Positions 1 through 7,706 of a stretch of DNA of 64,000 nucleotides are shown here, in pieces. The DNA comes from an uncultured Bacteroides sp. GTDB taxonomy: Bacteria > Bacteroidota > Bacteroidia > Bacteroidales > Bacteroidaceae. The stretch's first letter is position 1. Each line of letters begins with the position of its first letter. The notes beneath the pieces are model-generated. The model ran no database searches and was not told the origin of the DNA. It worked only from the letters and a program-made list of their open reading frames with translations. The DNA lies in the NCBI RefSeq assembly GCF_963677685.1, contig NZ_OY782186.1, forward strand, positions 2,294,001 through 2,358,000. The letters are read 5' to 3'. The position numbers and the translations under genes are program-made.

Positions 1-5
1 TGAAT

Positions 6-899
6 ATGAGATATCTAATTAAAAGAACTTATAACTTTAATATCCCAGACAGAGGGTATTGGATAGAAAAGATTAGTTCATGGACAAAATTTTTAAAGAA
101 AGCTTCTTCTTCAAGAGATTGTATCGAGATTAATTTAATGAATGCTATCTCTAAAAAGAAATTTTCTTCTTTTCATATTGTACTTCTCTCATGTTTTATT
201 GAGTTACTAAAAAAAAGAGGATATTTAATCTTCTTAAATATCAAAAATAGCGATCTAGAAGAGTTCATACATAATGATATGAGCCTCACTCTTTATTGGA
301 GAAACAAAATTGATCATATTGATTCACCAGATGATTCAAGATTAAATTTGTGGAGGGTAGTCGAAGGTAAATCAGACGAATATGAAATCAGCGTTCATCG
401 CTATTTTACAAAAAAATTTCCTGAGATAGATTTTTTTATGCTAAAATCAAGTTTAGGTGAATTATATTTTAATATCTTTGACCATTCAAAAGCCAATGGA
501 GTAGCTTTTTCGTATATCCATTATGATGAAATAGAAGAGATTATGCATATAGCAATATGTGACTTTGGACTTGGCATTGCTAGCACAATAAGAAATGCTT
601 ACCCAAAGATACAAGATGATAGAGAGGCACTCTTTGAATCAATTAAAAGAGGAGTGACAGCAAGAAGCAATAAACACAATGCCGGCTTTGGCCTTGACAA
701 TGTAATATCGACCCTTTCAAATGGATCAATGCTTCGTATCATAAGTAATCGAGCTGTATTACTTTATACTAAAAAGGGGCGTAAAATCAAAACAAAAACA
801 TACAATTTACCGTTTGAATTTAAAGGTACACTAATTAATTTTGATCTTCCGATTTCAAGTTTCGATAAATCGGAAATAGAGGAAGAATATACATTTTAA
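6..899 (+). CDS. GHKL-type (HATPase_c) ATP-binding protein with STAS-like N-terminus
   Basis: Soluble 297-aa protein with no signal peptide or membrane segment. The C-terminal half carries the signatures of a GHKL/histidine-kinase-like ATPase: an N-box (ELYFNIFDHS, about residue 150), a G1 box (DFGLGI, about 185) and a G2 box (GFGL, about 227). There is no phospho-acceptor His domain, so it is not a classical sensor kinase. The first ~100 residues look like an alpha/beta STAS-like fold, which is inference. A DUF4325 gene follows 12 bp after the stop, so the two are probably co-transcribed. By analogy with anti-sigma/anti-anti-sigma pairs, this could be a partner-switch ATPase. The ATG is only 5 bp from the window edge, so the true start may lie outside. 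Function unknown. Confidence 0.7.
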   Translation: MRYLIKRTYNFNIPDRGYWIEKISSWTKFLKKASSSRDCIEINLMNAISKKKFSSFHIVLLSCFIELLKKRGYLIFLNIKNSDLEEFIHNDMSLTLYWRNKIDHIDSPDDSRLNLWRVVEGKSDEYEISVHRYFTKKFPEIDFFMLKSSLGELYFNIFDHSKANGVAFSYIHYDEIEEIMHIAICDFGLGIASTIRNAYPKIQDDREALFESIKRGVTARSNKHNAGFGLDNVISTLSNGSMLRIISNRAVLLYTKKGRKIKTKTYNLPFEFKGTLINFDLPISSFDKSEIEEEYTF

Positions 900-911
900 A
901 TATTGAAGAAT

Positions 912-1211
912 ATGAAACAAATAGTTTTAAGCAATATTTTGGATACAAAATCATATCCAGATGCGGGAACAGAGTTTTGCGGTATTCTTCGCGAAACTAT
1001 CCAAGATAATGAAACCATTCAAATTGACATGAAAGGGGTAAATTCCATGCCTACAATGTTTATGAATACCTCTTTTGGAAAAATCATGTCTGAGTTTGGA
1101 GTAGAAAAATTGAAAAAAGTTATGATATTTCAGAACATAACTAAAGTACAAATAGAGAGAATTGGTAAATACTTAAAGGATTATGCAGAAGTTTATCAAA
1201 TTACTAATTAA
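912..1211 (+). CDS. STAS-like DUF4325 protein
   Basis: Small protein of 99 aa (102 from an upstream TTG at 903; the ATG at 912 is preferred). The pattern of a hydrophobic strand, an acidic IDMKGV segment, then SMPTMFMNTSFG matches STAS-like DUF4325 proteins, where the central Asp/Ser region corresponds to the phosphorylation or partner-binding loop of STAS domains. It lies immediately behind the GHKL ATPase gene, an arrangement that suggests the two proteins work together. Family placement is from recognisable pattern only. Biological role unknown. Confidence 0.65.
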   Translation: MKQIVLSNILDTKSYPDAGTEFCGILRETIQDNETIQIDMKGVNSMPTMFMNTSFGKIMSEFGVEKLKKVMIFQNITKVQIERIGKYLKDYAEVYQITN

Positions 1212-1225
1212 TATTTAAGACTGAA

Positions 1226-1330
1226 TTAATCCCCGACATTCTCTCCAAATACCAAATCAAGGACTTTACGATTTGCCTCATTTATGACCGTGAAGTCCTT
1301 CTTAACATATAAATTGCACGCTTGGTTATT
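1226..1330 (-). pseudogene. C-terminal remnant of a GNAT acetyltransferase
   Basis: Read on the minus strand, 34 codons bounded by stops at 1331-1333 and 1226-1228 encode a stretch with the typical GNAT C-terminal pattern: N-x-x-A-x-x-L-Y-x-K-x-x-F-x-V (NNQACNLYVKKDFTVI). This is the acetyl-CoA-binding helix and last strand of the fold. Nothing upstream on the same strand continues the protein, so only the tail of a gene remains. It sits between the DUF4325 gene and the tRNA fragment, consistent with a patchwork element end. Confidence 0.5.
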
Positions 1331-1482
1331 TTATATAATTTTAATACATTTGCGATACACACATGAACAGTACATCTAAAAGCTCACTATTCTTGCAAAT
1401 GTTCTACTATAGTTTTACAAACAAGAATATCATTTATTTATAAGCACCGAACAGTAAATATTTTCAACAAAATAAAATAGAG

Positions 1483-1528
1483 CTTCCAAAGCTGAGGGTC
1501 GTGAGTTCGAGCCTCATTTACCGCTCCA
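1483..1528 (+). other. tRNA 3' half (probably tRNA-Gly-like): candidate attachment site
   Basis: The sequence holds an anticodon loop and 3' stem (CTTCCAAAGCTGA), a five-base variable region (GGGTC), a T-arm (GTGAG TTCGAGC CTCAT), the 3' acceptor strand TTACCGC, a T discriminator and an encoded CCA (1526-1528). No matching 5' half lies upstream; the bases before 1481 do not form the D-arm or the acceptor 5' strand. A T73 and a CCGCTCCA end are typical of bacterial tRNA-Gly, but the exact isotype cannot be settled. A 3' tRNA half of this length is the usual footprint of a tyrosine-recombinase element (attL/attR). A terminator follows at 1593-1624, as expected for the original tRNA locus. Confidence 0.7.
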
Positions 1529-1592
1529 GTTCTGAAAGTCTTTATATAAAAGGAAAAGGCCCATATATATATAAGGACTCTAAGAGAAGTAT

Positions 1593-1624
1593 AAAGCCAT
1601 AAATCAGAAATGATTTATGGCTTT
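1593..1624 (+). terminator. Rho-independent terminator
   Basis: Perfect 14-bp stem (1593-1606 with 1611-1624), GAAA tetraloop, followed by TATTTTT. It probably ended the tRNA transcript whose 3' half is at 1483-1528. Confidence 0.8.
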
Positions 1625-2139
1625 TATTTTTGCTATTTTTGAAGATAAACGATACTCTCTAGACATATTTTCTCCAAAAAGTTCCATCGAACAGATTAGC
1701 ATTAAAAGAAGGAAAAAAGGAAATGCATAAAGCTTTATCTTTTTCATAGATTGAATAATTAGTTAAACAATAATTTATCAACAAATATAAATAAATATAT
1801 ATATAATTCAAACATAAAGTTTACAATATCATTATTTATTTTCACCTCTATACCTTTGCTTATAATTTATATAGTCAGCTTTTAATAGATAAATAGAAAA
1901 CTTCTCTATTTTAGAAATTGCATCAAAGTATTAATAGGCCTATTTTTACATACTTCAAGTTATTAAAATAAAAAAGTATAAACAAATTCATTATTACTAT
2001 AACAAAGAGAAACAACCTTGAAAATAAAACATATACCTTAAGAGATAATGGATTTATCAAATCTTATTAATTATCTTTGCACATACAAATAGAATAATAC
2101 AAAGCTGTAAGTTAAATACAGCACCATAAGATAAAAAAA
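1625..2139. other. AT-rich intergenic region with one promoter element
   Basis: No open frame of substance and no recognisable gene remnant. The only signal is a Bacteroides-type -7 element TATCTTTG at 2072-2079, about 60 bp before the acetyltransferase start. The -33 box is not obvious. The rest is low-complexity A/T sequence. Confidence 0.5.
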
Positions 2140-2667
2140 ATGATATACATCGAAACTGAACGACTGTTGTTACGAGATTGGAAAGAAAAAGATATCCTCC
2201 CTTTTGCTGAAATGAATTGCAATCCGGAGGTCATGAGGTATTTTCTAAAGTCACTAGACGAAAAAGAATCTTTGGAGTTTTACACCAGAATACAAAATGA
2301 GTTCCTTCAATATGGCTATGGATTATATGCTGTAGAGAAAAAAGAAGATGATTCATTTATAGGATATACAGGCTTTCACAACATTACTTTTGATGTTGAT
2401 TTTGCCCCAGGCACTGAAATTGGGTGGCGACTAAAATTTGAAGAATGGAACAAAGGTTATGCTACTGAAGCAGCCAAAGCTTGTCTTCTATATGCTAAAA
2501 CACATTTACCATTCAAAACCATTTGGTCATTTACTTCTGTCCCGAATAAAGCCTCAGAACGGGTCATGCAAAAGATAGGAATGATGAAAGCAAAAGAATT
2601 CCCTCATCCGTTAGTACCAGATAATCACCCATTAAAACAACATGTTCTTTATCAAATAGAGCTATAA
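2140..2667 (+). CDS. GNAT N-acetyltransferase, RimJ/RimL type
   Basis: 175-aa cytosolic protein beginning IETERLLLRDW, the opening strand characteristic of RimJ/RimL-type acetyltransferases (Acetyltransf_3). The GWRL...WNKGYATEAAKACLLYA segment (about residues 90-115) is motif A, which binds acetyl-CoA. SVPNKASERVMQKIGM (about 133-148) is the C-terminal helix. Full family length. The family acetylates amino groups on proteins or small molecules; the substrate cannot be inferred. Monocistronic, with its own TAnnTTTG promoter. Confidence 0.88.
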   Translation: MIYIETERLLLRDWKEKDILPFAEMNCNPEVMRYFLKSLDEKESLEFYTRIQNEFLQYGYGLYAVEKKEDDSFIGYTGFHNITFDVDFAPGTEIGWRLKFEEWNKGYATEAAKACLLYAKTHLPFKTIWSFTSVPNKASERVMQKIGMMKAKEFPHPLVPDNHPLKQHVLYQIEL

Positions 2668-2784
2668 ATCAACACATAAATAAAAAAGTAGCAGATTAGC
2701 ATTATTTTGTCTCAATTTCCATATTAATACTAAATATTTTCCCCTCTTGTAACATAGGTGACAATTTATAAGTTTCCCTCATAT

Positions 2785-2792
2785 TATCTTTG
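2785..2792 (+). promoter_or_regulatory. Bacteroides-type -7 promoter element for the yecH-like gene
   Basis: TATCTTTG followed by C, 17 bp before the ATG at 2810. It matches the TAnnTTTG consensus used by the primary sigma factor of Bacteroides. Confidence 0.6.
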
Positions 2793-2809
2793 CAGAAAAT
2801 AAATTAGAT

Positions 2810-3049
2810 ATGGAACAATTACATGCCCACGAAGTACTTCACATGATGGAAGGAAATAGTTATTCAGAGTCTTCATTAAAAGAAGCAATTATCAAAAGAT
2901 TTGGTGCGCAACAGCATTTCTATGCCTGCTCAGCCGACAACATGAGCATTGATGAACTGATTGTTTTTCTGAAACAGAAAGGTAAATTTATGCCTGCCGA
3001 TGATGATAAAGGTTTTACTGTTGACATTAGCAAAGTCTGCAATCACTAA
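2810..3049 (+). CDS. yecH: YecH-like small protein (DUF2492)
   Basis: 79 aa, the same length as Escherichia coli YecH. It shares the HxHEVLxMM start, the FGxxxxFxxCSAxxM core, LxxFLxxKGKFxP and a C-terminal D-x-S-K-x-C-x-H. The conserved Cys and His residues (HAHEV, ACS, KVCNH) would suit metal binding, but the function of the family is not established. It converges on the NifX-like/mod genes at the end of the nif operon, so a role in metal handling for nitrogenase is possible, by context only. Confidence 0.85.
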   Translation: MEQLHAHEVLHMMEGNSYSESSLKEAIIKRFGAQQHFYACSADNMSIDELIVFLKQKGKFMPADDDKGFTVDISKVCNH

Positions 3050-3148
3050 TTTGCTTTACTAGAGGGCGTTCGTATTATTTATGAGCTGAGATTGCTTCAT
3101 TCTTGACTTTGGATAGCAGTATAGTTCTTCTTTATTCAGTAGAAAAAT

Positions 3149-3559
3149 CTATTTAGATGTCTTGCACTGATCATCGGTAATACAGGTATCACATGCACCG
3201 GAACAAATGCTGCTGTTTTCCAGAGCTTCCTTGGATGTAAATGGCATCAACTTCTGATCACGATAGAGTGACAGGTTACGTTCTAAATCGTCTCCTTCAC
3301 TCCTATACACATGAATGCCGCTCTCAACAAACAGATTAAGAGCGAGCAACTGAATCTGAGAAGTTAATACACCTGCGATTCCTATTTCTTTCATCTTTTT
3401 AGTAATCTTACTGCCGGGAGGAATAATAGTCCGCCAAGGAACAAACTTACAAACATTTTTTGCCTCCGAAGCTAAAGGGTCGTAGATACAAACATCTGTG
3501 GTTTTGTTAAAGCCTTCCGCTATCCGCTTATCACCGTAAACAGGTACAATCAGTTTCAT
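3149..3559 (-). CDS. NifX/NafY-like FeMo-cofactor-family protein with Cys-rich tail
   Basis: 136 aa. The first ~100 residues resemble the dinitrogenase iron-molybdenum cofactor family (NifX, NafY, NifB C-terminus): a short strand, then VYGDKRIAEGFNKTTDVCIYD and a central KMKEIGIAGVLTSQIQ helix. The C-terminus adds a cysteine cluster, C-x3-C-x2-C-x5-C (CSGACDTCITDDQC), which could hold an Fe-S cluster or metal. The start overlaps the modC end by 29 bp, so it is the last gene of the nif-mod transcript. The likely role is carrying or sensing a cofactor or metal intermediate. Family placement is moderate, function inferred. Confidence 0.6.
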   Translation of the reverse strand: MKLIVPVYGDKRIAEGFNKTTDVCIYDPLASEAKNVCKFVPWRTIIPPGSKITKKMKEIGIAGVLTSQIQLLALNLFVESGIHVYRSEGDDLERNLSLYRDQKLMPFTSKEALENSSICSGACDTCITDDQCKTSK

Positions 3560-4211
3560 CGTTCTCTATTATTAATCCATTTTTAATTTTGATAATCTCT
3601 GTAGCCATACGGTCAGCTTCATGCAAGTCATGGGTCACCATGATACTGGTAGCCGCCAAATATTGATGTGCTCTTAATATTTCGCATTGAAGAGTGTTGC
3701 GCATCTCCTGATCTATTGAAGAAAGAGGCTCATCTAACAACAAAATCTTTGGAGACGACGCCAAAGCCCTCGCCAATGCTACCCGTTGCTTTTGTCCACC
3801 GGACAATTTAGCAGGCTTTTGTTTAGCTAGCCCTTCCATATCAAAAATGCCTAGTAATTCATTCACTTTCGCCCTATCTCTTTTCTTTTGAGCAAAACAG
3901 ATATTCTCTTCCACGCTCATATTGGGGAAAAGTGCAAAGTCCTGAAACATGTAAGCTATGCTACGTTGTTGAGGTTTACTGTTAATCTTCCGCTGCGAAT
4001 CAAACCACATTTCATTCCCCACTTTAATTATCCCCTCATCAGGAGTAACCAAACCTGAAAGCATGCGCAACAGAGTCGTTTTTCCGGATCCGGAATGTCC
4101 TACCAGACAGATAAAATCTCCTCCGTTAATTTCTCTTTCAATGTGCAACATCTTTTCTCCTTCAGAAGTAGTCATTTTCCGCTTCACATCAATATAAATA
4201 GATGGTATCAT
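3531..4211 (-). CDS. modC: Molybdate ABC transporter ATP-binding protein
   Basis: 226-aa ABC ATPase with Walker A (GHSGSGKTT, about residues 38-46), signature LSGGQKQR (about 136), Walker B ILLLDEP and switch His (VTHDLHEAD). It energises molybdate import with ModB and ModA. It is ~125 residues shorter than enterobacterial ModC and lacks the C-terminal Mop/TOBE molybdate-sensing domain. It lies 5 bp behind modB and overlaps the NifX-like gene. Position at the end of the nif operon supports molybdate over other anions. Confidence 0.87.
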   Translation of the reverse strand: MIPSIYIDVKRKMTTSEGEKMLHIEREINGGDFICLVGHSGSGKTTLLRMLSGLVTPDEGIIKVGNEMWFDSQRKINSKPQQRSIAYMFQDFALFPNMSVEENICFAQKKRDRAKVNELLGIFDMEGLAKQKPAKLSGGQKQRVALARALASSPKILLLDEPLSSIDQEMRNTLQCEILRAHQYLAATSIMVTHDLHEADRMATEIIKIKNGLIIENDETDCTCLR

Positions 4212-4216
4212 AGGCG

Positions 4217-4882
4217 TTATACTGTTTTTTTGTTAATACTATATATAATGGTAAGCACCACAAAAGAGACCAAAAACAAAACCAAAGCATATTGATTGGC
4301 TGCCTTATAATTGAGCGCCTGTACTTCATCATAAAGTGCGATAGAAGCAACTTTTGTTGCCCCTGGCATATTACCTCCCACCATTAGCACGATACCAAAT
4401 TCACCCACACAATGAGCAAAAGTCATGGCTACGGCTATTATGATACTCCCGCGAATGTTGGGCAGTAAGACCTTAAAAAAGGTACTGATAGGCGATTTAC
4501 CCATCGTATAAGATGCTTCTTTGTAACTCGAGGGTAAAGAAGCTAAACCGTTTTGCAAAGGTTGAACCATAAAGGGAAATGAACAGATCACACTGGCTAT
4601 CAATACTCCTGTAAAGCTGAATGCAAGGCGAACATCAAACCACTCTTCAAGCATCTCTCCAAACCAATTTTGTGGACTGTAAGCCACTAAGATATAAAAG
4701 CCCAAGACTGTTGGTGGTAATACCATAGGCATAGAAATCAATGCCTCAATCACAGCCTTTAAACGAAATCTCGAATACGCCAGAAAATAAGCAATCGGCA
4801 TACCTATTATTAATAAAATGAAGGTGGTCCAAAAAGCTAATTTACCAGTTGTCAGTAGCGTTTGTATAAAATCACTATTCAT
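4217..4882 (-). CDS. modB: Molybdate ABC transporter permease
   Basis: 221-aa inner-membrane protein with about five hydrophobic segments and the binding-protein-dependent permease EAA loop (KEASYTMGKSPISTFFKVLLP, about residues 138-158) that contacts ModC. PMVLPPTVLGFYIL is typical of ModB/CysT-type permeases. The start is 45 bp after nifV; the gap carries a ModE-like inverted repeat (4893-4915), so modBC may be expressed separately from nif. The cognate ModA is encoded about 11 kb away. Confidence 0.88.
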   Translation of the reverse strand: MNSDFIQTLLTTGKLAFWTTFILLIIGMPIAYFLAYSRFRLKAVIEALISMPMVLPPTVLGFYILVAYSPQNWFGEMLEEWFDVRLAFSFTGVLIASVICSFPFMVQPLQNGLASLPSSYKEASYTMGKSPISTFFKVLLPNIRGSIIIAVAMTFAHCVGEFGIVLMVGGNMPGATKVASIALYDEVQALNYKAANQYALVLFLVSFVVLTIIYSINKKTV

Positions 4883-4892
4883 ATCTTGTTGG

Positions 4893-4915
4893 CGTTATAA
4901 ATTAAAAAGATATCG
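4893..4915 (-). promoter_or_regulatory. Candidate ModE operator upstream of modB
   Basis: CGTTAT (4893-4898), 11 bp, ATATCG (4910-4915). It is one mismatch from CGTTAT-N11-ATAACG, the perfect repeat found upstream of the porin-modA genes (17629-17651), with identical spacing. It lies 11-33 bp before the modB start codon. Half-sites of the CGnTAT/ATAnCG kind are known for ModE. Confidence 0.5.
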
Positions 4916-4927
4916 GCAAATAAAAAA

Positions 4928-6052
4928 TCAGACCCGTGGTTTATAAAGTCTTAGCAATTCCGATTCGGATAAAGAGCGCTTTAACTTCAAAGATTCTTGT
5001 TTCACATTCTGAAGAATATCTGCACTCTCTTCGGAACTGAGTTGATAACCTTTCGATGAAAAGAAACCTGAAATAGCGGCTCTCCCACTGTGTTTACCAA
5101 AAACAAAAGGCTCTTCATTTCGTCCCACTGCGGCCGCATTAATTATCTGATATGTATTACGATCGTTCAACAAGCATTGTGTATGGATACCCGACTCGTG
5201 ACTAATAGCAAATGTTCCGGTGATGGGCTTCATGTCCGAAAGGACTCTTCCTGATGCCTCTCTTACAAATGCAGAGAGCTCACTCAAACATTCGGTATGG
5301 ATACCACATCCTTTATGCCCACTCAATGAAAGTGCCATAACCACCTCTTCGAGTACTGCATTGCCTGATCGTTCTCCCAACCCATTGACTGTAACGCTAG
5401 CTGCAGAAGCTCCCGAACATAAAGCGGTAAAGGTATTCGCCGTAGCCATGCCTAAATCATTGTGTCCATGAAACTCAAATGGTACATGGGGATACTCTTT
5501 TTGCAATCTGATAAACAGCTTCGATACGCTAAAAGGATTCATAATACCTACTGTATCGGCAATACGAACACGAGAAGCTCCACAACACATTGCCTGCCCT
5601 ACAAAATCGACTAAAAAAGGAAATCCCGCTCGTGAAGCATCTTGTGCACCTACCGTTACATTATGGAAAAGTCCAGATGCATATTTTAACACCTCTCCCA
5701 TTCTTTTCATAACCCACAATTCATTTTTGCCTAACGCATGCAGGTGGATGGATGAAACGGGAAAAGAAATATGAACACCTTTAGCACCAGTTGCGGCAGC
5801 TTCATCTATATCACTACACATAGCTCTACACCAAGCTAATGTATCGAACGAAAAACCTGAATGAACTAAAACCTTGATATTTTCTCTTTCCTGAGGAGAA
5901 ATAGCCGGCGTTCCTATCTCAAGTTCCGGAACACCAGCCTCATCAAGCATAGCGGCTATTTTGAGTTTCTCTTCTAAAGAAAATACGACTCCTGCAGCTT
6001 GTTCTCCATCACGGAGAGTGGTATCAATGATATGTATCTTTTGATCTTTCAT
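4928..6052 (-). CDS. nifV: Homocitrate synthase
   Basis: About 374 aa. Condenses acetyl-CoA and 2-oxoglutarate to homocitrate, the organic ligand of FeMo-co. It begins with the DRE-TIM metallolyase signature IIDTTLRDGEQAAG; the metal-binding FHGHNDLGMA (about residues 193-202) and NGLGERSGNA motifs are intact. An in-frame start at 6076 exists, but the ATG at 6052 forms an ATGA overlap with the stop of the ferredoxin gene, the usual sign of translational coupling, so it is preferred. Linkage to nifB and nifEN separates it from 2-isopropylmalate synthase. Confidence 0.9.
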   Translation of the reverse strand: MKDQKIHIIDTTLRDGEQAAGVVFSLEEKLKIAAMLDEAGVPELEIGTPAISPQERENIKVLVHSGFSFDTLAWCRAMCSDIDEAAATGAKGVHISFPVSSIHLHALGKNELWVMKRMGEVLKYASGLFHNVTVGAQDASRAGFPFLVDFVGQAMCCGASRVRIADTVGIMNPFSVSKLFIRLQKEYPHVPFEFHGHNDLGMATANTFTALCSGASAASVTVNGLGERSGNAVLEEVVMALSLSGHKGCGIHTECLSELSAFVREASGRVLSDMKPITGTFAISHESGIHTQCLLNDRNTYQIINAAAVGRNEEPFVFGKHSGRAAISGFFSSKGYQLSSEESADILQNVKQESLKLKRSLSESELLRLYKPRV

Positions 6053-6357
6053 TCTGAAATAAGATATTTCTCGCAAGGTTCTCCCTCTTCAAGTGCATCA
6101 AGTATTTCATCTATGGCTTCTTCTGTTTCAACACAACCATACCAAAAGTTATTGGGATGGATCACGATGACGGGTCCTTGCGAACATAAATTTAAACATC
6201 CAGTAGTAGATACAGCCACATCCATTCCCCGGTCATTACATTCATCCATGATGTATTGTAGAAGAGTAGGCGCTCCCTTTTTCGTGCATGCTCCCTGAGC
6301 ATCGCCTGCCATGCGGAAAGAATTACAAACTAAAATGTGATAGCTCGGTTTTTTCAT
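6049..6357 (-). CDS. Thioredoxin-fold [2Fe-2S] ferredoxin
   Basis: 102 aa, the same length as the Clostridium pasteurianum [2Fe-2S] ferredoxin, and similarly built: HHILVC-type start (C11), a second Cys about 13 residues later (GAC), then TGCLNLCSQGPVIVIHP holding the last two cysteines, and an NFWYG strand. The clostridial protein has been linked to the MoFe protein, so an electron-transfer or assembly role for nitrogenase is likely here. It sits between nifB and nifV and is coupled to nifV by a 4-bp overlap. Confidence 0.85.
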   Translation of the reverse strand: MKKPSYHILVCNSFRMAGDAQGACTKKGAPTLLQYIMDECNDRGMDVAVSTTGCLNLCSQGPVIVIHPNNFWYGCVETEEAIDEILDALEEGEPCEKYLISE

Positions 6358-6399
6358 TTTGTCATAATTTTATGTTTAATACTAAAAAAGTGTGTATGA

Positions 6400-7680
6400 T
6401 CAGGCACAGCCTTGTGCATTGCCTTTACATGCTGTTCCACAGCGAAATGCGTCTGCTTTTTTTATACTGCGAATAGGTTTATTGTTATAGATCCCATTAA
6501 GCCCTTCGTCTATCATTCCTGTCATTTGTACCACTTTTATACCACACTCTTTTAATATAGACGAAGGATTATCTCCTACTCCTGAAACCAACAATGCCCT
6601 GCAATCTATGAGCAAACGTGCCACATCAATCCAGCGCTGATCCCCTCCTCCTGTATCGGGCATAGCGCGTTCTTCAAGAAATTGGAAGCCATTGGGGGTC
6701 TGACGAAAAATATATACTGATTTTGCTTCGCCAAGATGCAGATTTACTAAATGTCCTTCGTATGTTGCCACCGCTACATAAGGACGTTTATCAGCATCCT
6801 CCGCCACTGTTGAGGATATTTGCTGCAAAATAGTATATGCTTCTTTCATGTCTTGTCCCAACAAACCCGCAGCATCTGCGCGGCAACGCGCACAATGTGT
6901 CATCAGAGGCAAATGGTGTTTAGCTTCGGCACGTACACGGAAAATCATTTTTTGATCTGGCTTCGGCATCTCTTCAAATAGAGAACCTTCAGTCGGAATC
7001 AGAGGCATGCAATTTATCAGATCGGCACCCAATGTTTTCAAGACCTGCACCGTTTCATCAATATGATGATCGTTAATGCCCGGTATAATAATAAAATTAA
7101 TTTTAACCGTAATACCTTTTGCTTTTAGTAGAGGAATACAAGCCAACTGTCGTTCTAAAAGTAAACGGGCAGCTTCTTCGCCCCGATAAACTTTTTTATT
7201 GTAGCGCACCCAGCGATAGATTTTCGAAGTGATGGCAGGGTCTATTCCATTGATAGTAAGAGTTACGTGAGTCACGTCTAATGCCGCAATTTCTTCAATA
7301 TATGGTTCCAAATTGAGACCATTAGTTGAAAGACAGAATATCCGATGCGGAAATTCTGCTTTCACCTCACGGAGAGTTTTTAAAACTTCTTCAGGATTGG
7401 CAAAGGGATCTCCCGGTCCGGCAATGCCAATTACAGATATATTATCGATGTGTTTGTCTAATTCTTTTAAGTAACGCACTGCTTGGAAAGGCTCTAGTAC
7501 AGAGGAAGTTACTCCCGGGCGGCTCTCATTAACACAGTCGTATTTACGATTACAATAATTGCACTGTATATTGCATCTAGGTGCTACAGGCAGATGCACA
7601 CGAGCATGTGTATGCCTGGCTTCTTCATCAAAACAAGGGTGCTTGGGGCGTATATCTTCTGCTGTTATAATTTTAGCCAT
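6400..7680 (-). CDS. nifB: FeMo-cofactor biosynthesis radical SAM protein NifB
   Basis: 426 aa. Makes NifB-co, the [8Fe-9S-C] precursor of FeMo-co. The radical-SAM motif CNIQCNYC (about residues 36-43) is followed by KYDC. GIAGPGDPFANP (about 105) is the SAM-binding GGE-like region. After residue ~305 there is a fused NifX-like domain (VAVATYEG...HLGEAKSVYIF...GGG...ALLVSGVG), as in many NifB proteins of anaerobes. The C-terminus ends with a Cys-containing CGTACKGNAQGCA. It follows nifN by 26 bp. Confidence 0.95.
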   Translation of the reverse strand: MAKIITAEDIRPKHPCFDEEARHTHARVHLPVAPRCNIQCNYCNRKYDCVNESRPGVTSSVLEPFQAVRYLKELDKHIDNISVIGIAGPGDPFANPEEVLKTLREVKAEFPHRIFCLSTNGLNLEPYIEEIAALDVTHVTLTINGIDPAITSKIYRWVRYNKKVYRGEEAARLLLERQLACIPLLKAKGITVKINFIIIPGINDHHIDETVQVLKTLGADLINCMPLIPTEGSLFEEMPKPDQKMIFRVRAEAKHHLPLMTHCARCRADAAGLLGQDMKEAYTILQQISSTVAEDADKRPYVAVATYEGHLVNLHLGEAKSVYIFRQTPNGFQFLEERAMPDTGGGDQRWIDVARLLIDCRALLVSGVGDNPSSILKECGIKVVQMTGMIDEGLNGIYNNKPIRSIKKADAFRCGTACKGNAQGCA

Positions 7681-7706
7681 GATCTTTGTTTTATTAGGAT
7701 TATCAT

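Noticed and set aside
1483..1528. Complete tRNA gene
   Set aside because: No acceptor 5' strand or D-arm upstream; only the 3' half is present.
4928..6076. nifV start at 6076
   Set aside because: The ATG at 6052 makes a 4-bp ATGA overlap with the ferredoxin stop and yields the expected homocitrate synthase start.
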